This document shows, in pieces, positions 10,501 to 19,046 of a stretch of DNA of 21,231 bases. Numbering within the stretch: position 1 is the first letter of the stretch; each line of letters begins with the position of its first letter. The notes under the pieces were generated by a model. That model searched no databases, had not been told where the DNA came from, and was given only the letters and a program-made list of their open reading frames with translations. Where the stretch lies: positions 2,644 through 23,874 of the forward strand of contig JAIPMN010031326.1 in NCBI GenBank assembly GCA_020650975.1, given 5' to 3'. Source of the stretch: Apostichopus californicus (Eukaryota; Echinodermata; Holothuroidea; Aspidochirotida; Stichopodidae). The position numbers were made by a program, and so were the translations under genes.

Positions 10501-10773
10501 TCATGCATGGCTATTCATCATTATTGCCGTGTTAAATATACGAAGTGATAATCAGAAGTTATGCTACCAGTCTCAGCGTACATGCAAGAAATATATTCAG
10601 TACAAAGTTTTAGCCATTATAAGAGACTGAATATATCCTATTTTATTCACGCTTCCAAAGTTTGCTTATTAAGGCAACCACTGTACTAAGCTGCCTATTT
10701 CCTGCTATTTCCTGCTACACGAAGACCATGACCGAGATGGCTTGTCTGATCAGTGAAAAACCATAAATCTTAC

Positions 10774-10950
10774 CGATACAAGCAGAAGGTTGTCCACTCC
10801 AGCCGTCCTTGCCACAGCTTCTAATTGGGCTTCCCACAAACCGTCCCTCCACACAACTAAGGTCACACCATGTGCCACGAATAAATGGTGGGTTCCGCGA
10901 GCAGGTTCGGTACACTGACTTGCTTGATGTCAGAGGTTTGCATGAACTGA
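10774..10950 (-). CDS. Gene A exon 8: sushi (CCP) domain 3
   Basis: A 177-base phase 1-1 exon; acceptor tttcttatgcag, donor GTAAGA. It encodes SSCKPL near the start, then RTCSRNPPFIRGTWC, LSC, RSC, GWSG and SAC: the six-Cys sushi pattern, GTWC shared with sushi 2. It is the last gene A exon I can identify. It ends in phase 1 without a stop and would splice in frame to any phase-1 exon, including gene B exon 2. Confidence 0.88.
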
Positions 10951-13900
10951 CTGCATAAGAAATATTTAAATATCAACAAAATATCTAACATAAAATAATG
11001 AATTATCAATTAAACGGTGATGCAAGTCTATATTTTAACAACTATGGAACAGTCCCGTGAGAAATGCGATATCTCTAGGATAGGCCTATAACAACTTCCA
11101 CGTTGGATTTCATGTGAGGCCTACCGTAAGTAAAAATAGCCTCTACTTTTACTAAACTGTGATATCGTGGAGCAAAAACAAATAGTAAGAAAACACTCAA
11201 AAAAATACAAAAACATTAAAAAACACGTCAATGAGACGTTAATTTGACAATGATGTAGTTATTATCCCACCTTTGACAACAATGTAAAACACACACTCTG
11301 CATAGTTGCCCGTGTCATCGTTAGCGGAGTATTGTATGGTGTACACACCAGGTGTAAAGGTGGAGCCTGACTCCCTGCCAAGAACTCTCGTAACATTGAT
11401 AGGATTAGGCGAAGAATTGTCCATAGCCACTGGCGTTGTATAGTTCACCACAACATAGGTATCTTTTGGGTCACTGTAAGCAAAGATGGGCTTAGGGCAG
11501 TACTGGAATCTTGGTGGTTGGTTGTCTAGTGCAGGGTTAAGAACAGTTATTAATTTCGATGAAAAAGGGCTATTACGGTGTTAGACAGCATGGCAAATTT
11601 CTTATAAGATTCGTTATTTCTTTTTGAAACCCCCATCTCAGAATTTTTATTAAGTGTAGACATGATTGTTTGTATATGTAACCTTAGTTTCGCTAAAGCC
11701 TCCCTACGCCTACCGTCTAGAAAGTGGATCGCAGTCGGTGATTTTTGATATCATCATGGCGGAAGTGCTTTAAATTATATCACTTTTTCTATTGGAATCT
11801 GTTGTATATGTTCTTGACATGTGACATGAATCCCTGCAGCTTCAAAGAGTATTTACTTGTTCACATGTAGATCATGCTAGAACTTTGTTTATCTGGATGA
11901 GGGTCCCTCTTCTATCCTCATATCCAATTCTGCATGCTATATATGTAACTTACTTTTCTCTCTGAGACAAGATATATCTTTTATTCCACTCAAATTTTGT
12001 CAATTTATGACTCTGTGTAAGTGGTACGAACATAACATACCTATAACTTGGATGTTAAACCTACAATGGGCAACGTTGCCCGCTCCATCAACGGCTACAA
12101 GGTGGACCAGGTTGTTTCCGAGATGGAACCAAGATCCAGAGACTTGACCGGATGCGAGGCTAACTTCAACCGGTTGGTAGTGATCTATCGCGATTGGCAT
12201 TGAGTAAAACACCCGTTTAGATCCCATGCCTTGTTGAACGTCAACTCTTACACTTTTTGCAGGACAACCAAGGAAATTTGGCGGAAGTTCATCTTTGGAA
12301 CGAAAGAAGATACGGCATATTAAATGTCGTTGAAGAGGCAAGTAAACAAGTTCTTTCGAACCTTCTTTCTTCGTGTTTTGGTTGGCTGTGATTGGAGGGT
12401 GACACCACACCCCTCCCTCTTCTTTTACACACAAAAAAAAACCTCACGGGATACAAATAGCATATATAAGAACACCCCGTCCACGACTTTTCATTTACTT
12501 ATAACAGTTATTATGGTGTGTTTTTGCTAGCCTTACGATATTCCTCAGAACCCTTGTGAGTAAGACCCTCCCCGAATGCCGTAGTTATCAATAATTGGTA
12601 CGATTCTAAATCGATCTTTCGGTACACGTTTGCATAACGTATTAATCGCAGGCAAAGAACCAAACGAATATTTCTCCCCATTCGGATGATTGTTTCTTTC
12701 ATGAAAAGAAAGTTGGCTGATAATGCTAATAAACTACACTGTTCACGGAATTATGTTTAAGATAAAATGAAAACAAAATAACCAAAATTAGCTTAAACTG
12801 ATTTACGGTAGGACATATACCTTCAAATGCATTTATATATTGGTTAAAACAAATTAATGGATGCCGTGACATGTTAACACTTTGTAAGAAATAAGACACT
12901 TCCTTTTATCTTTGGAGTGTAAACATGCCAGAAACATGAATGATCATAACTTGTCACTTTTTTTCACTTCAAGAAATACTGATTTTCTGCGAGCACTCAC
13001 ATTTAGCGGCGAAGGAATTCCAACAGTAAATGGGTCAATCCATGCCAAATCAACAGATGTTTTGGGTCGATTCCACGTTAACCCTCTCAGGCTCAGAATC
13101 GCATGAAATTGGCGTGGCCGTATCCTAGCAACCAAAAAGTTTTAAAAGTTTGTTTTGCCCAAATTCAACCTTTGAGACATATGGCAAGACACCGTATCAA
13201 TTTCAGTCGGTTCTGAGAGGATCGACATGGAGGCCTCTGTTGATTTGGCATGGATTGACCCATATGTTAATCTGAAAAGATCGTGCTATTAACCGGTTTT
13301 TTTGTTTTTAGTGGTCGGTAAAAGTTTCGTAATAAAAGCTACGTATTTTTTCTTTTATTCTCGCGAATACTTTGCTTTCATGAGAACTAAACATCCAGTT
13401 TCTTCATTCTATAAAATGATATGGATCTCCATGAATTACCATATTTTCTAGAACCGTGATGAATGAATGCCCCGACCTGGAAATAATTATGTAGGTTTGT
13501 GAGACAAATTATAGTACGTTGTTTGTTACCTTGCTATACATCACGAAATCATTAAATTAAATTCACACAACCGTCATAAAAGAAACAAACCTTCGCATGT
13601 CGGTTGCACCCCTGTCCATTCACTTTTCACACATGTTCGCATTGGACTTCCATGCATGTTATATCCTGGAATACACGTAAATTGACACCAGGTTCCCTGA
13701 CGGATAGTGCTACTCCGACAAGTCATTTGAGTGTTTCTTGGCCGTGGCAGCTTTGGACATTTAATGACTGTAAAATATTGAAAGTCAAATAAACCTATGT
13801 GAGGTCTTTATACTCTTCACAATGTACGTCTACACAATTACGGATATTTACTCACAGACAGACAGACATAATTATTTTTAAGGAGGCCATGTTAAACCTG

Positions 13901-16730
13901 CATGCCCTAGAAGATGATTGCTGTGGTGATCTATATGCAGAATATATGAAGACAAAGGAATAACTAATTAACACTTACGTCTGCAAATTGGGAATGTTCC
14001 AGGAGACCAATCACCTGTTTTAGTGCAAGTTGTAGTCGAGTACCCGCCACTCATCTGATAACCTTCGGGACAGTAGAAATCACAGCGCGAAGGCCAAATG
14101 TTACCATTCGTGCACCGTAACACAGATTGACCTATTTGCGGTATTGGAGGACATTCTGTCACTGGAAAATATAAGAACATTTCTCAGAGTATATGGCAGT
14201 TATTTAAGCATCGATTCCGTTTTCCTTCACAATTCTTGATTTCGGAGTTGACGGGGAGGGAGAAGGTGCCGGTGTGGCAATCAGGTGGAATCCTCTTGAT
14301 GTTCCTCTTTTCAAAGAAGACAATAAAATATTTCAAACAATTGCCTTATAGGCCCCCATCTTGGGGGTCAGTGTGCTTGAAACGAAGGTTGTAAAAACAA
14401 ATGGATAACATAACGATTACGATAAAAGGCGGTTATAAAAGCAGCTCATTGACAATGTCCGAACAGGGAGTTGTTCCCGGAACAACTCCCTGGTCCAAAC
14501 AACACAATCATCATTCAATCTCTTAATCACTTAATTCAACCAGGGAGCTGCTACTTGTTAGAGTAGCTGCTCCCTGATTCAACCCACCATAATCTTGTGA
14601 AATGTGGAAGCATTGGTTAGTTTCATTCCGTCCGTTTGCTCCACTGTCAAATTACGAAATTGGTCTACAAGAGCAACATTTCATGACAGAATGTCATAAG
14701 CCACTAGAGTTCTCCCCCCCCCCTCAACCCCTTCCCCTCCTCCCTTCCCTCGACCCCTTCCCCTCGACACCTTCCCCTCCACCCCTTCCCATCCACCCCT
14801 TCCCATCCACCCACCCCGCAGGTTTGCGGTGTACGTGCATTGGATTGGATATACTTCATGTCTTCGTTCCAGTTTCAAGACATTAGATACTAACCTTTCA
14901 CTGTGAAAGTAACACGGCACGTAGAGTTGGATCCGTCAAAGCCTTGGGCTTCGTATCGTACTGAATACTTCCCGGCTGTAAAAACAGATCCAGGTGGTAA
15001 GCCTATCCTCCTGAAGTATGATAAATTAAATATTACTTAAAGGGTTCGACATGGATCACAGATGAGTGGTAGAGTTCCAGAAAAGTTGGCTCCAATGGTC
15101 CCTGGATGACCAATTTGTCTTAGCTAAAATACACCAAACATAATACACGGTGAGGAATAATGAAATCAAGTACTTTTTTTCAGCGGTAAACTTCTTTTTC
15201 AGCACCTTTATGGTGGTTAAGTTCTGCAAAGATATTACACCTTCCGGATTTGTTCCCGTTCCCCAAACACACGAGGAAACTTAGCGAAATAATACATCGC
15301 TTTTGATCCAATGAACAGCATTACGGTACCTCGCTGTTATACATTGTCATTGCGGTATCAAATGAAACATAATGAGAATTCTCAACTTTGCCCTGTTTTG
15401 TGCTTCCCAAACTTTCGTCATATTTATGCCACATTTGTGTAACCCTTAACACGGATGTGCTAAATTTGTGACGACGTAATGTGGATATATGTGGAAATCA
15501 ATACGTAATATGAAAGTGAATATTTGATGATGATTATGACGATGACGATGACGGTATTCTGAATATTTTAACGAGTTACTTGTTTCTTGTAAAGTGCAGT
15601 TCGGCTTCTATGACATATTAAGTGTCCTTTGTATAGTCGAGGATGATGCTGACAGTAGAGAGAAATTGAATAAATATACTCCAATGAGAAGTGTTAGGTG
15701 GGAGGAAACGGCCTACGTCGTCATAAGAATAATTATAATTACTCGCAGCTCACTGGAACTTACATTTTATACACTGCATAGTTGATATGTAATTGCTTTA
15801 AAAGAATATGTTGTGGGACGTAGTTTCGAAATATGACTGAATATTCATTCCACAAAAATGGAGACTTTGGAATTACAATTCCCACCTTGAACACACACAT
15901 TTGCAGTGTGGTTATTATACATGTTGCTGGCAGGGCAATTAGTGTATGTCTAAATTTGGTATGGAAGCGAAAACAGATGCTCCTCAATAAGTCTATGCGA
16001 TATTTCTTTCTAAAAGTGGTTTTTAAACTGCTAATGCTAATCAAGTATATATAGAGGTTCTCCCTCGACAGACGTTTCTTATACCAATCAGTAACCAAGT
16101 ATAGCTGTTCTCCAAGTCAACAACATGCAAATTAGTTGAAATTTAAATCGTAATCTGTTGCTTAGAATGTTTATTCATGCGATGAGAAGTAATCACATAT
16201 ACACTCAGTTTGTATGTAGTAATTTTAATTGAACTAAGATTGTTGTTGTCCATACATAGCTTTGAAATGTTAACTTAAAAAGCAACGAAAACAGCCTTTC
16301 ATAATCAAAAAAAGGTTACAATATAATTTGTATTCACACTTATCTTTACTTATTAGTAAAACATTTAACATTTGAAACGCACGACCTTAACGTTACCTCA
16401 TAGAGGACACCATTCGATGGTGAATCAGGGGAGTACGCCACCAGACTCTCTTAAGGCGGGAAGTTGCCTCTATGGTCCATGGCGCAGGACAATTGAGAAA
16501 CAAAGAATTGGCAGAACATTCTGTGGAGCAGTAATTATCATATTAAGTAAATCCTGAGCAGAAACACGAGAGTTAGAAAAGATTAACAAACTTATGGACA
16601 AAGGAAAGAAAGCAGACATTTATTCATTAAGCTTTGCAGCAAAAAAGTAACTTCTCTTTCCGTCATGCGAATACTCACCCGTTGAAAAGGCGAAAGCAAT
16701 CACAACTGATATCAACAAAAACCCGTTCAT
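10774..16730 (-). CDS. Gene A: secreted HYR/sushi multidomain protein (8 exons, 3' end not found)
   Basis: Spliced model read from the sequence: exons 16679-16730, 16397-16520, 14895-15010, 13979-14161, 13591-13767, 12041-12292, 11271-11525 and 10774-10950. They join in one open frame of 1336 bases (about 445 residues), and every junction has AG and GT. Predicted layout: signal peptide 1-17, HYR1 18-97, sushi 98-158, sushi 159-217, HYR 218-301, HYR 302-386, sushi 387-445. HYR modules have an immunoglobulin-like fold and occur with sushi domains in hyalin- and SVEP1-like extracellular proteins, so adhesion, matrix or immune recognition is plausible, but no ligand can be read. The three sushi modules have six cysteines, as in selectins, instead of four. 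The last exon ends in phase 1 with no stop, so more exons must follow. Gene B, downstream on the same strand, repeats the first three exons. Exon calls are firm; the completeness of the model is not. Confidence 0.85.
11271..11525 (-). CDS. Gene A exon 7: HYR domain 3
   Basis: A 255-base phase 1-1 exon; acceptor accctgcactag, donor GTGGGA (weaker than the others). It starts DNQPPRFQYCPKPIF, passes through VNYTTPVAMDNSS, and closes with YSANDDTGNYAECVFYIVV. The PP, CP, DN, Y-A-x-D-x-x-GN and final-Cys landmarks of HYR are all present. N-Y-T and N-V-T sequons suggest glycosylation. A second AG inside the exon (after gcttac) could serve as an alternative acceptor but would remove the CP motif. 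Confidence 0.9.
11526..12040 (-). other. Gene A intron between HYR2 and HYR3
   Basis: A 515-base intron from the GTATGT donor to the acceptor at 11527-11526. No exon, RNA gene or clear transposon end was recognised in it. Confidence 0.6.
12041..12292 (-). CDS. Gene A exon 6: HYR domain 2
   Basis: A single 252-base phase 1-1 exon; acceptor cgttccaaag, donor GTATGT. The product opens DELPPNFLGCPAKSVRVDV and ends LVAVDGAGNVAHCRFNIQV. This is a canonical HYR: D..PP....CP at the start and V.A.D.AGN.A.C.F...V at the end. Unlike HYR1 it is not interrupted by an intron. Open reading continues into the adjacent intron only by chance. Confidence 0.92.
13032..13261. mobile_element. 230-bp MITE with long inverted repeats
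   Basis: The 26 outer bases are a perfect inverted repeat starting GGGTCAATCCATGCC (13032-13057 and 13236-13261). A weaker inverted match continues inward for about 60 bases more (CCTCTCAG and TGAAATTG words on each side). The interior has no coding capacity. Flanks are AAAT and ATAT, so the target duplication is unclear. It lies in the intron between sushi 2 and HYR2 of gene A. Confidence 0.85.
13591..13767 (-). CDS. Gene A exon 5: sushi (CCP) domain 2
   Basis: A 177-base phase 1-1 exon with acceptor atattttacag and donor GTTTGT. It starts LIKCPKLPRPRNTQMTC, then GTWCQFTCIPGY, MRTC, SEWTG and QPTC. Six cysteines are spaced as in sushi 1 and 3. The domain is complete. The region is too short to stand out as an open frame, so only the splice sites and the cysteine pattern reveal it. 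Confidence 0.9.
13979..14161 (-). CDS. Gene A exon 4: sushi (CCP) domain 1
   Basis: A whole domain on one symmetric phase 1-1 exon of 183 bases; acceptor tattttccag, donor GTAAGT. It begins VTECPPIPQIG and shows six cysteines: ECPP, LRC, SRC, FYCPEGY, TTTC and a final PIC, with GDWS before the last. CxF/YCPxGY, then C, then G.W, then C is the sushi signature. The extra Cys pair follows the selectin-type sushi spacing. Confidence 0.9.
14464..14492. repeat. Near-perfect mini-hairpin 1 (14-bp stem)
   Basis: CAGGGAGTTGTTCC and GGAACAACTCCCTG are separated by one base. They are flanked by GTCCGAA (14457-14463) and GTCCAAA (14493-14499), a 7-base direct repeat with one mismatch. The terminal CAGGGAG is also found in hairpin 2, 48 bases away. 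Confidence 0.85.
14541..14576. repeat. Perfect mini-hairpin 2 (14-bp stem, 8-base loop)
   Basis: CAGGGAGCTGCTAC, loop TTGTTAGA, GTAGCTGCTCCCTG. It is flanked by perfect 7-base direct repeats ATTCAAC (14534-14540 and 14577-14583). Its stem differs from hairpin 1 in a few positions. Both look like minute inverted-repeat insertions in the same gene A intron. Confidence 0.88.
14714..14817. repeat. Pyrimidine-rich CCTTCCCCTCC tract
   Basis: About 100 bases nearly all C and T on the plus strand (G/A on the transcribed gene A strand), with an imperfect CCTTCCCCTCGACC / CCCATCCACCCC sub-repeat. It starts about 78 bases past the exon 3 donor. Homopurine-homopyrimidine tracts of this type can adopt triplex structure; that is a property of the class, not seen here. 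Confidence 0.85.
14895..15010 (-). CDS. Gene A exon 3: C-terminal half of HYR1
   Basis: Acceptor catacttcag, donor GTTAGT, 116 bases, phase 2 in and phase 1 out. The translation contains GLPPGSVFTAGKYSVRY and then GFDGSNSTC followed by VTFTVKG. This is the HYR second half: G..F..G.y.v.Y.A.. and a final Cys inside beta-strand-like VTFTV. The usual D..GN before the last Cys is replaced by FDGSNST, which creates an N-S-T glycosylation sequon. Gene B keeps the same GFDGSNSTC string. Confidence 0.9.
15011..16396 (-). other. Gene A intron splitting HYR1: no recognised feature
   Basis: A 1386-base phase-2 intron. A short GATGATGATTATGACGATGACG run occurs near 15527-15553. The 112-residue minus-strand frame at 15760-16098 has no HYR, sushi or other recognisable pattern and its acceptors are not in phase, so I do not call it an exon. 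Confidence 0.5.
16397..16520 (-). CDS. Gene A exon 2: N-terminal half of HYR1
   Basis: Acceptor tgctccacag precedes the exon and a GTAACG donor follows. It enters in phase 1 and leaves in phase 2 (124 bases). The product starts ECSANSLFLNCPAPW and continues with RVWW and a following TP, matching the start of an HYR domain (CP near the start, then V-W and P). The phase-2 end joins exactly to the G that opens exon 3, giving Arg-Arg across the junction. Gene B exon 2 is its clear paralogue (ECS, SLF, CP.PWT, TSR, RVWW shared). Confidence 0.85.
16679..16730 (-). CDS. Gene A exon 1: start codon and signal peptide
   Basis: The ATG at 16730-16728 begins MNGFLLISVVIAFAFST, a hydrophobic stretch typical of a secretory signal peptide. 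The exon ends one base into the next codon (phase 1) at a strong GTGAGT donor (16678-16673). The start has A at -3. An upstream TATA-like sequence lies about 75 bases away. The next exon adds a Glu-Cys pair, so cleavage just before or near that Glu is likely. Gene B has a matching exon at 4488-4542. Confidence 0.85.
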
Positions 16731-16804
16731 AATTCCAAACTTTCCTGTGAGGTCCTAAAATTTCACAGTTGAGCTTCAGCTGTACCAGTTAGAACTGATG
16801 TGTG

Positions 16805-16812
16805 CTCATATA
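16805..16812 (-). promoter_or_regulatory. Putative TATA box of gene A
   Basis: TATATGAG within an AT-rich run, about 75 bases upstream of the gene A start codon. With initiation about 25-30 bases downstream it would leave a 5' leader of roughly 50 bases. Position and composition only; no initiator can be proved. Confidence 0.4.
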
Positions 16813-16829
16813 TTATGCATCCGTGAAAC

Positions 16830-18499
16830 AATTGTTAATTTTTCGCAGACTTTTTACGATAATCTACGAAAATAATCATAAGACTTTAACCATCACAATC
16901 ATAAGAGTTTAACCATCCCACCAGACAAAAATCAGTTATTGGGGGGATCGTTTACATTCGAATGTCTGAGTAGAATTCGTTATAGAGACGTGACCATATT
17001 TTGCATTAGATGGAAATTGAGAGCGAATATGAATGTACGTGTTATATCTCAGTATAAACAGTCATTATTTATGCTCTCTTATGTAACGCTCTTTTGACCC
17101 TATCGTCGCCGATGTTAAACAGATGTTAAACGTCTTTGAGAAAACACTCATTCAAATGCCAAGATTTGGAACACATGTTTGATACTGGTTTATGTTATAT
17201 CAGAATATTGCTAAGATGAAGAATTGGTTATTCGAGCCCACACCTTTGCACTTTGTGTCCATTTCCTCTCCTTCCATAGCCTTCATATTTTTATTCCCCA
17301 CAGGAGTGATTTGAAAGAAAACATGTCGAAGTAGGAGGATACATAGCGATACAAGAAATTTGTATTCCTCTGCACAAAATAATTTGTAACACCTGTTACT
17401 GATAGTTTGTTCGAGATGACGACTTTCCGACGCAGCATTCAGGTATTTGATTGTCTTTTGGTGTACTTTGTAGAAGGATGTTCACCGGAGCATATTCGGA
17501 ATGTCGCTGTTGCTTGGGCAGCGAGTCTCAGTGGCAGGGGAGGGGTCAACCATGGCACTGAATAACAATAAGCAGACGTCCATATGTGGAAGAGGGTAAG
17601 AAACTTTTATTTGAATTGATTGCAAAATCTGCCGTTTTGTGTCAAGAACTCTGCGGCTGCGATATGAACTTGTGCCACGCCTACCTTCAGAACGAAAGGT
17701 CATTGGTCAGCGGAAAAAAATTGTTTTGGCCATTACTAAACACGGAGACATTGAATTAACTAGCAGTGTGCACGGGTATTACGGGTAGGCCTATGCCGAT
17801 TACTCTCAAACTGTATGGAAACTAAGTTGAACTGAGGTTAAATGTCATAAAAAAATGTCAAATGTACAAATTCAAGGCAATTTGTGTTATTTTGTGTTAT
17901 TGAAGACACGTGTGTCTTGTACACCTTTAGAACGAAAGGTCAAAGGTGAAAGGTCAACAGTCAAATAAACCAACAGGGATTTTTTTTGCTATAAATCCAA
18001 GGAAAGCATTGAATTGAATTGCAACTTTACAGTTATGTCCTTACTTGAGTTCCGCTTCAATGGTTCTTGTCCGTACCGGTTAGCCAAATGTTTTGGTATT
18101 TGTTCTTTTGCTTTCACTGAGTGGGTTTGTGAGGGCGTTGCTTGCCAGAGTCTATACTATTCACTAGGACCGTGACAAAAATAGAATATGGATATTTGTC
18201 TTTCCGTAAGGAATGTCCTGAGGGGAATGAGCGCTATATGAGTTACATGGAAAACAGGGAGTCCTGAGGGTTCCGGAGAGCTACGTCCTAGAGACGGTAT
18301 ATTAGGCTAGGAATGTCAATCTGGGTCGCATTGACCTATGTGTACCACCGCTAGGTTACCTTTCTCAGCTGAATATTCTGGGATCCACGGAGAGCAACCA
18401 TTAGTAGTTATACATGGATCCCATCATATTATTGTTCTCAGAACCCGAAAAGATTTTCATTCTAATATATGGGAGCAGCAGCTTTGAAGCTATTCCTAC
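16830..18499. other. Upstream region of gene A
   Basis: About 1.7 kb without a convincing gene on either strand. The word GAACGAAAGGTCA occurs twice (near 17690 and 17930) within similar context, suggesting a small local duplication. The 73-residue minus-strand frame at 17482-17703 has no recognisable family pattern. Confidence 0.45.
17937..17956 (+). promoter_or_regulatory. Triple AGGTCA-type direct repeat (DR1 spacing)
   Basis: AGGTCA-A-AGGTGA-A-AGGTCA: three half-sites separated by single bases, the arrangement bound by RXR, HNF4 or COUP-TF type nuclear receptors. It lies about 1.15 kb upstream of the putative gene A promoter. Only the motif is visible; function is inferred, and AGGTCA words also occur in dispersed repeats here. 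Confidence 0.35.
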
Positions 18500-18715
18500 C
18501 AGTAGTGGCGTGGCGTCGCCAAACATTTCAATCAGGTGGGGGGGGGGGGGAGGGCACAGGACTTAATTAGGGGGCACAATGTTAATTTGTAAATGCCGTC
18601 CTGGGGAGGGGTCTAATGTCTTAATTTTTGATTAATTAAGGGTCCTCAGATGTAACCTGGTGCTATATTTTGCAACTTGAAGTAACTCTATGTTCAAGAA
18701 TTATCGGGCTTAGTC
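18500..18715. mobile_element. hAT-like element fragment
   Basis: It begins with CAGTAGTGGCGTGGCGTCGCC-like sequence, then a poly-G run (18538-18550) and GGGGAGGGGTCTAATG, then AGATGTAACCTGGTGC and TATATTTTGCAA, which matches the order of words at 31-115 of the window. No right end or target duplication is assigned. Confidence 0.5.
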
Positions 18716-19046
18716 TTTCCGATATTTATGTTTTTAATTTAGGCAGATAAAAATGTTATACACAAAATGGAAATTAACCCTTATGCTTTGTAATGTTGTT
18801 AATGAGGGTGTTGAAAATTGAAATTGAAATTCATGCAGGGTAGAAGATAAGTTCAAGCACTAACGATTCACGCCGGGCCTCTGTGACCTTGTTACTGAGA
18901 AAGCAACTCGGAAATCCTGTGAGTGGCTTCACTGGGCCTTATTGCCAAGAGAGATAGGTGACAACCATTGCATACTTTCTCTCTATCTTGCGAGAAAATA
19001 TATTTCCGAGAAAAATAATGCGTTCGTAAAACAGCCTCTTCTTTGT

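Noticed and set aside
14457-14583. microRNA precursor hairpins
   Set aside because: Stems of 14 bp are too short for animal miRNA precursors; direct repeats at their edges fit insertion better.
15760-16098. 112-residue minus-strand frame as an extra exon of gene A
   Set aside because: No HYR or sushi residues, and flanking exons 2 and 3 already join exactly in phase 2 without it.
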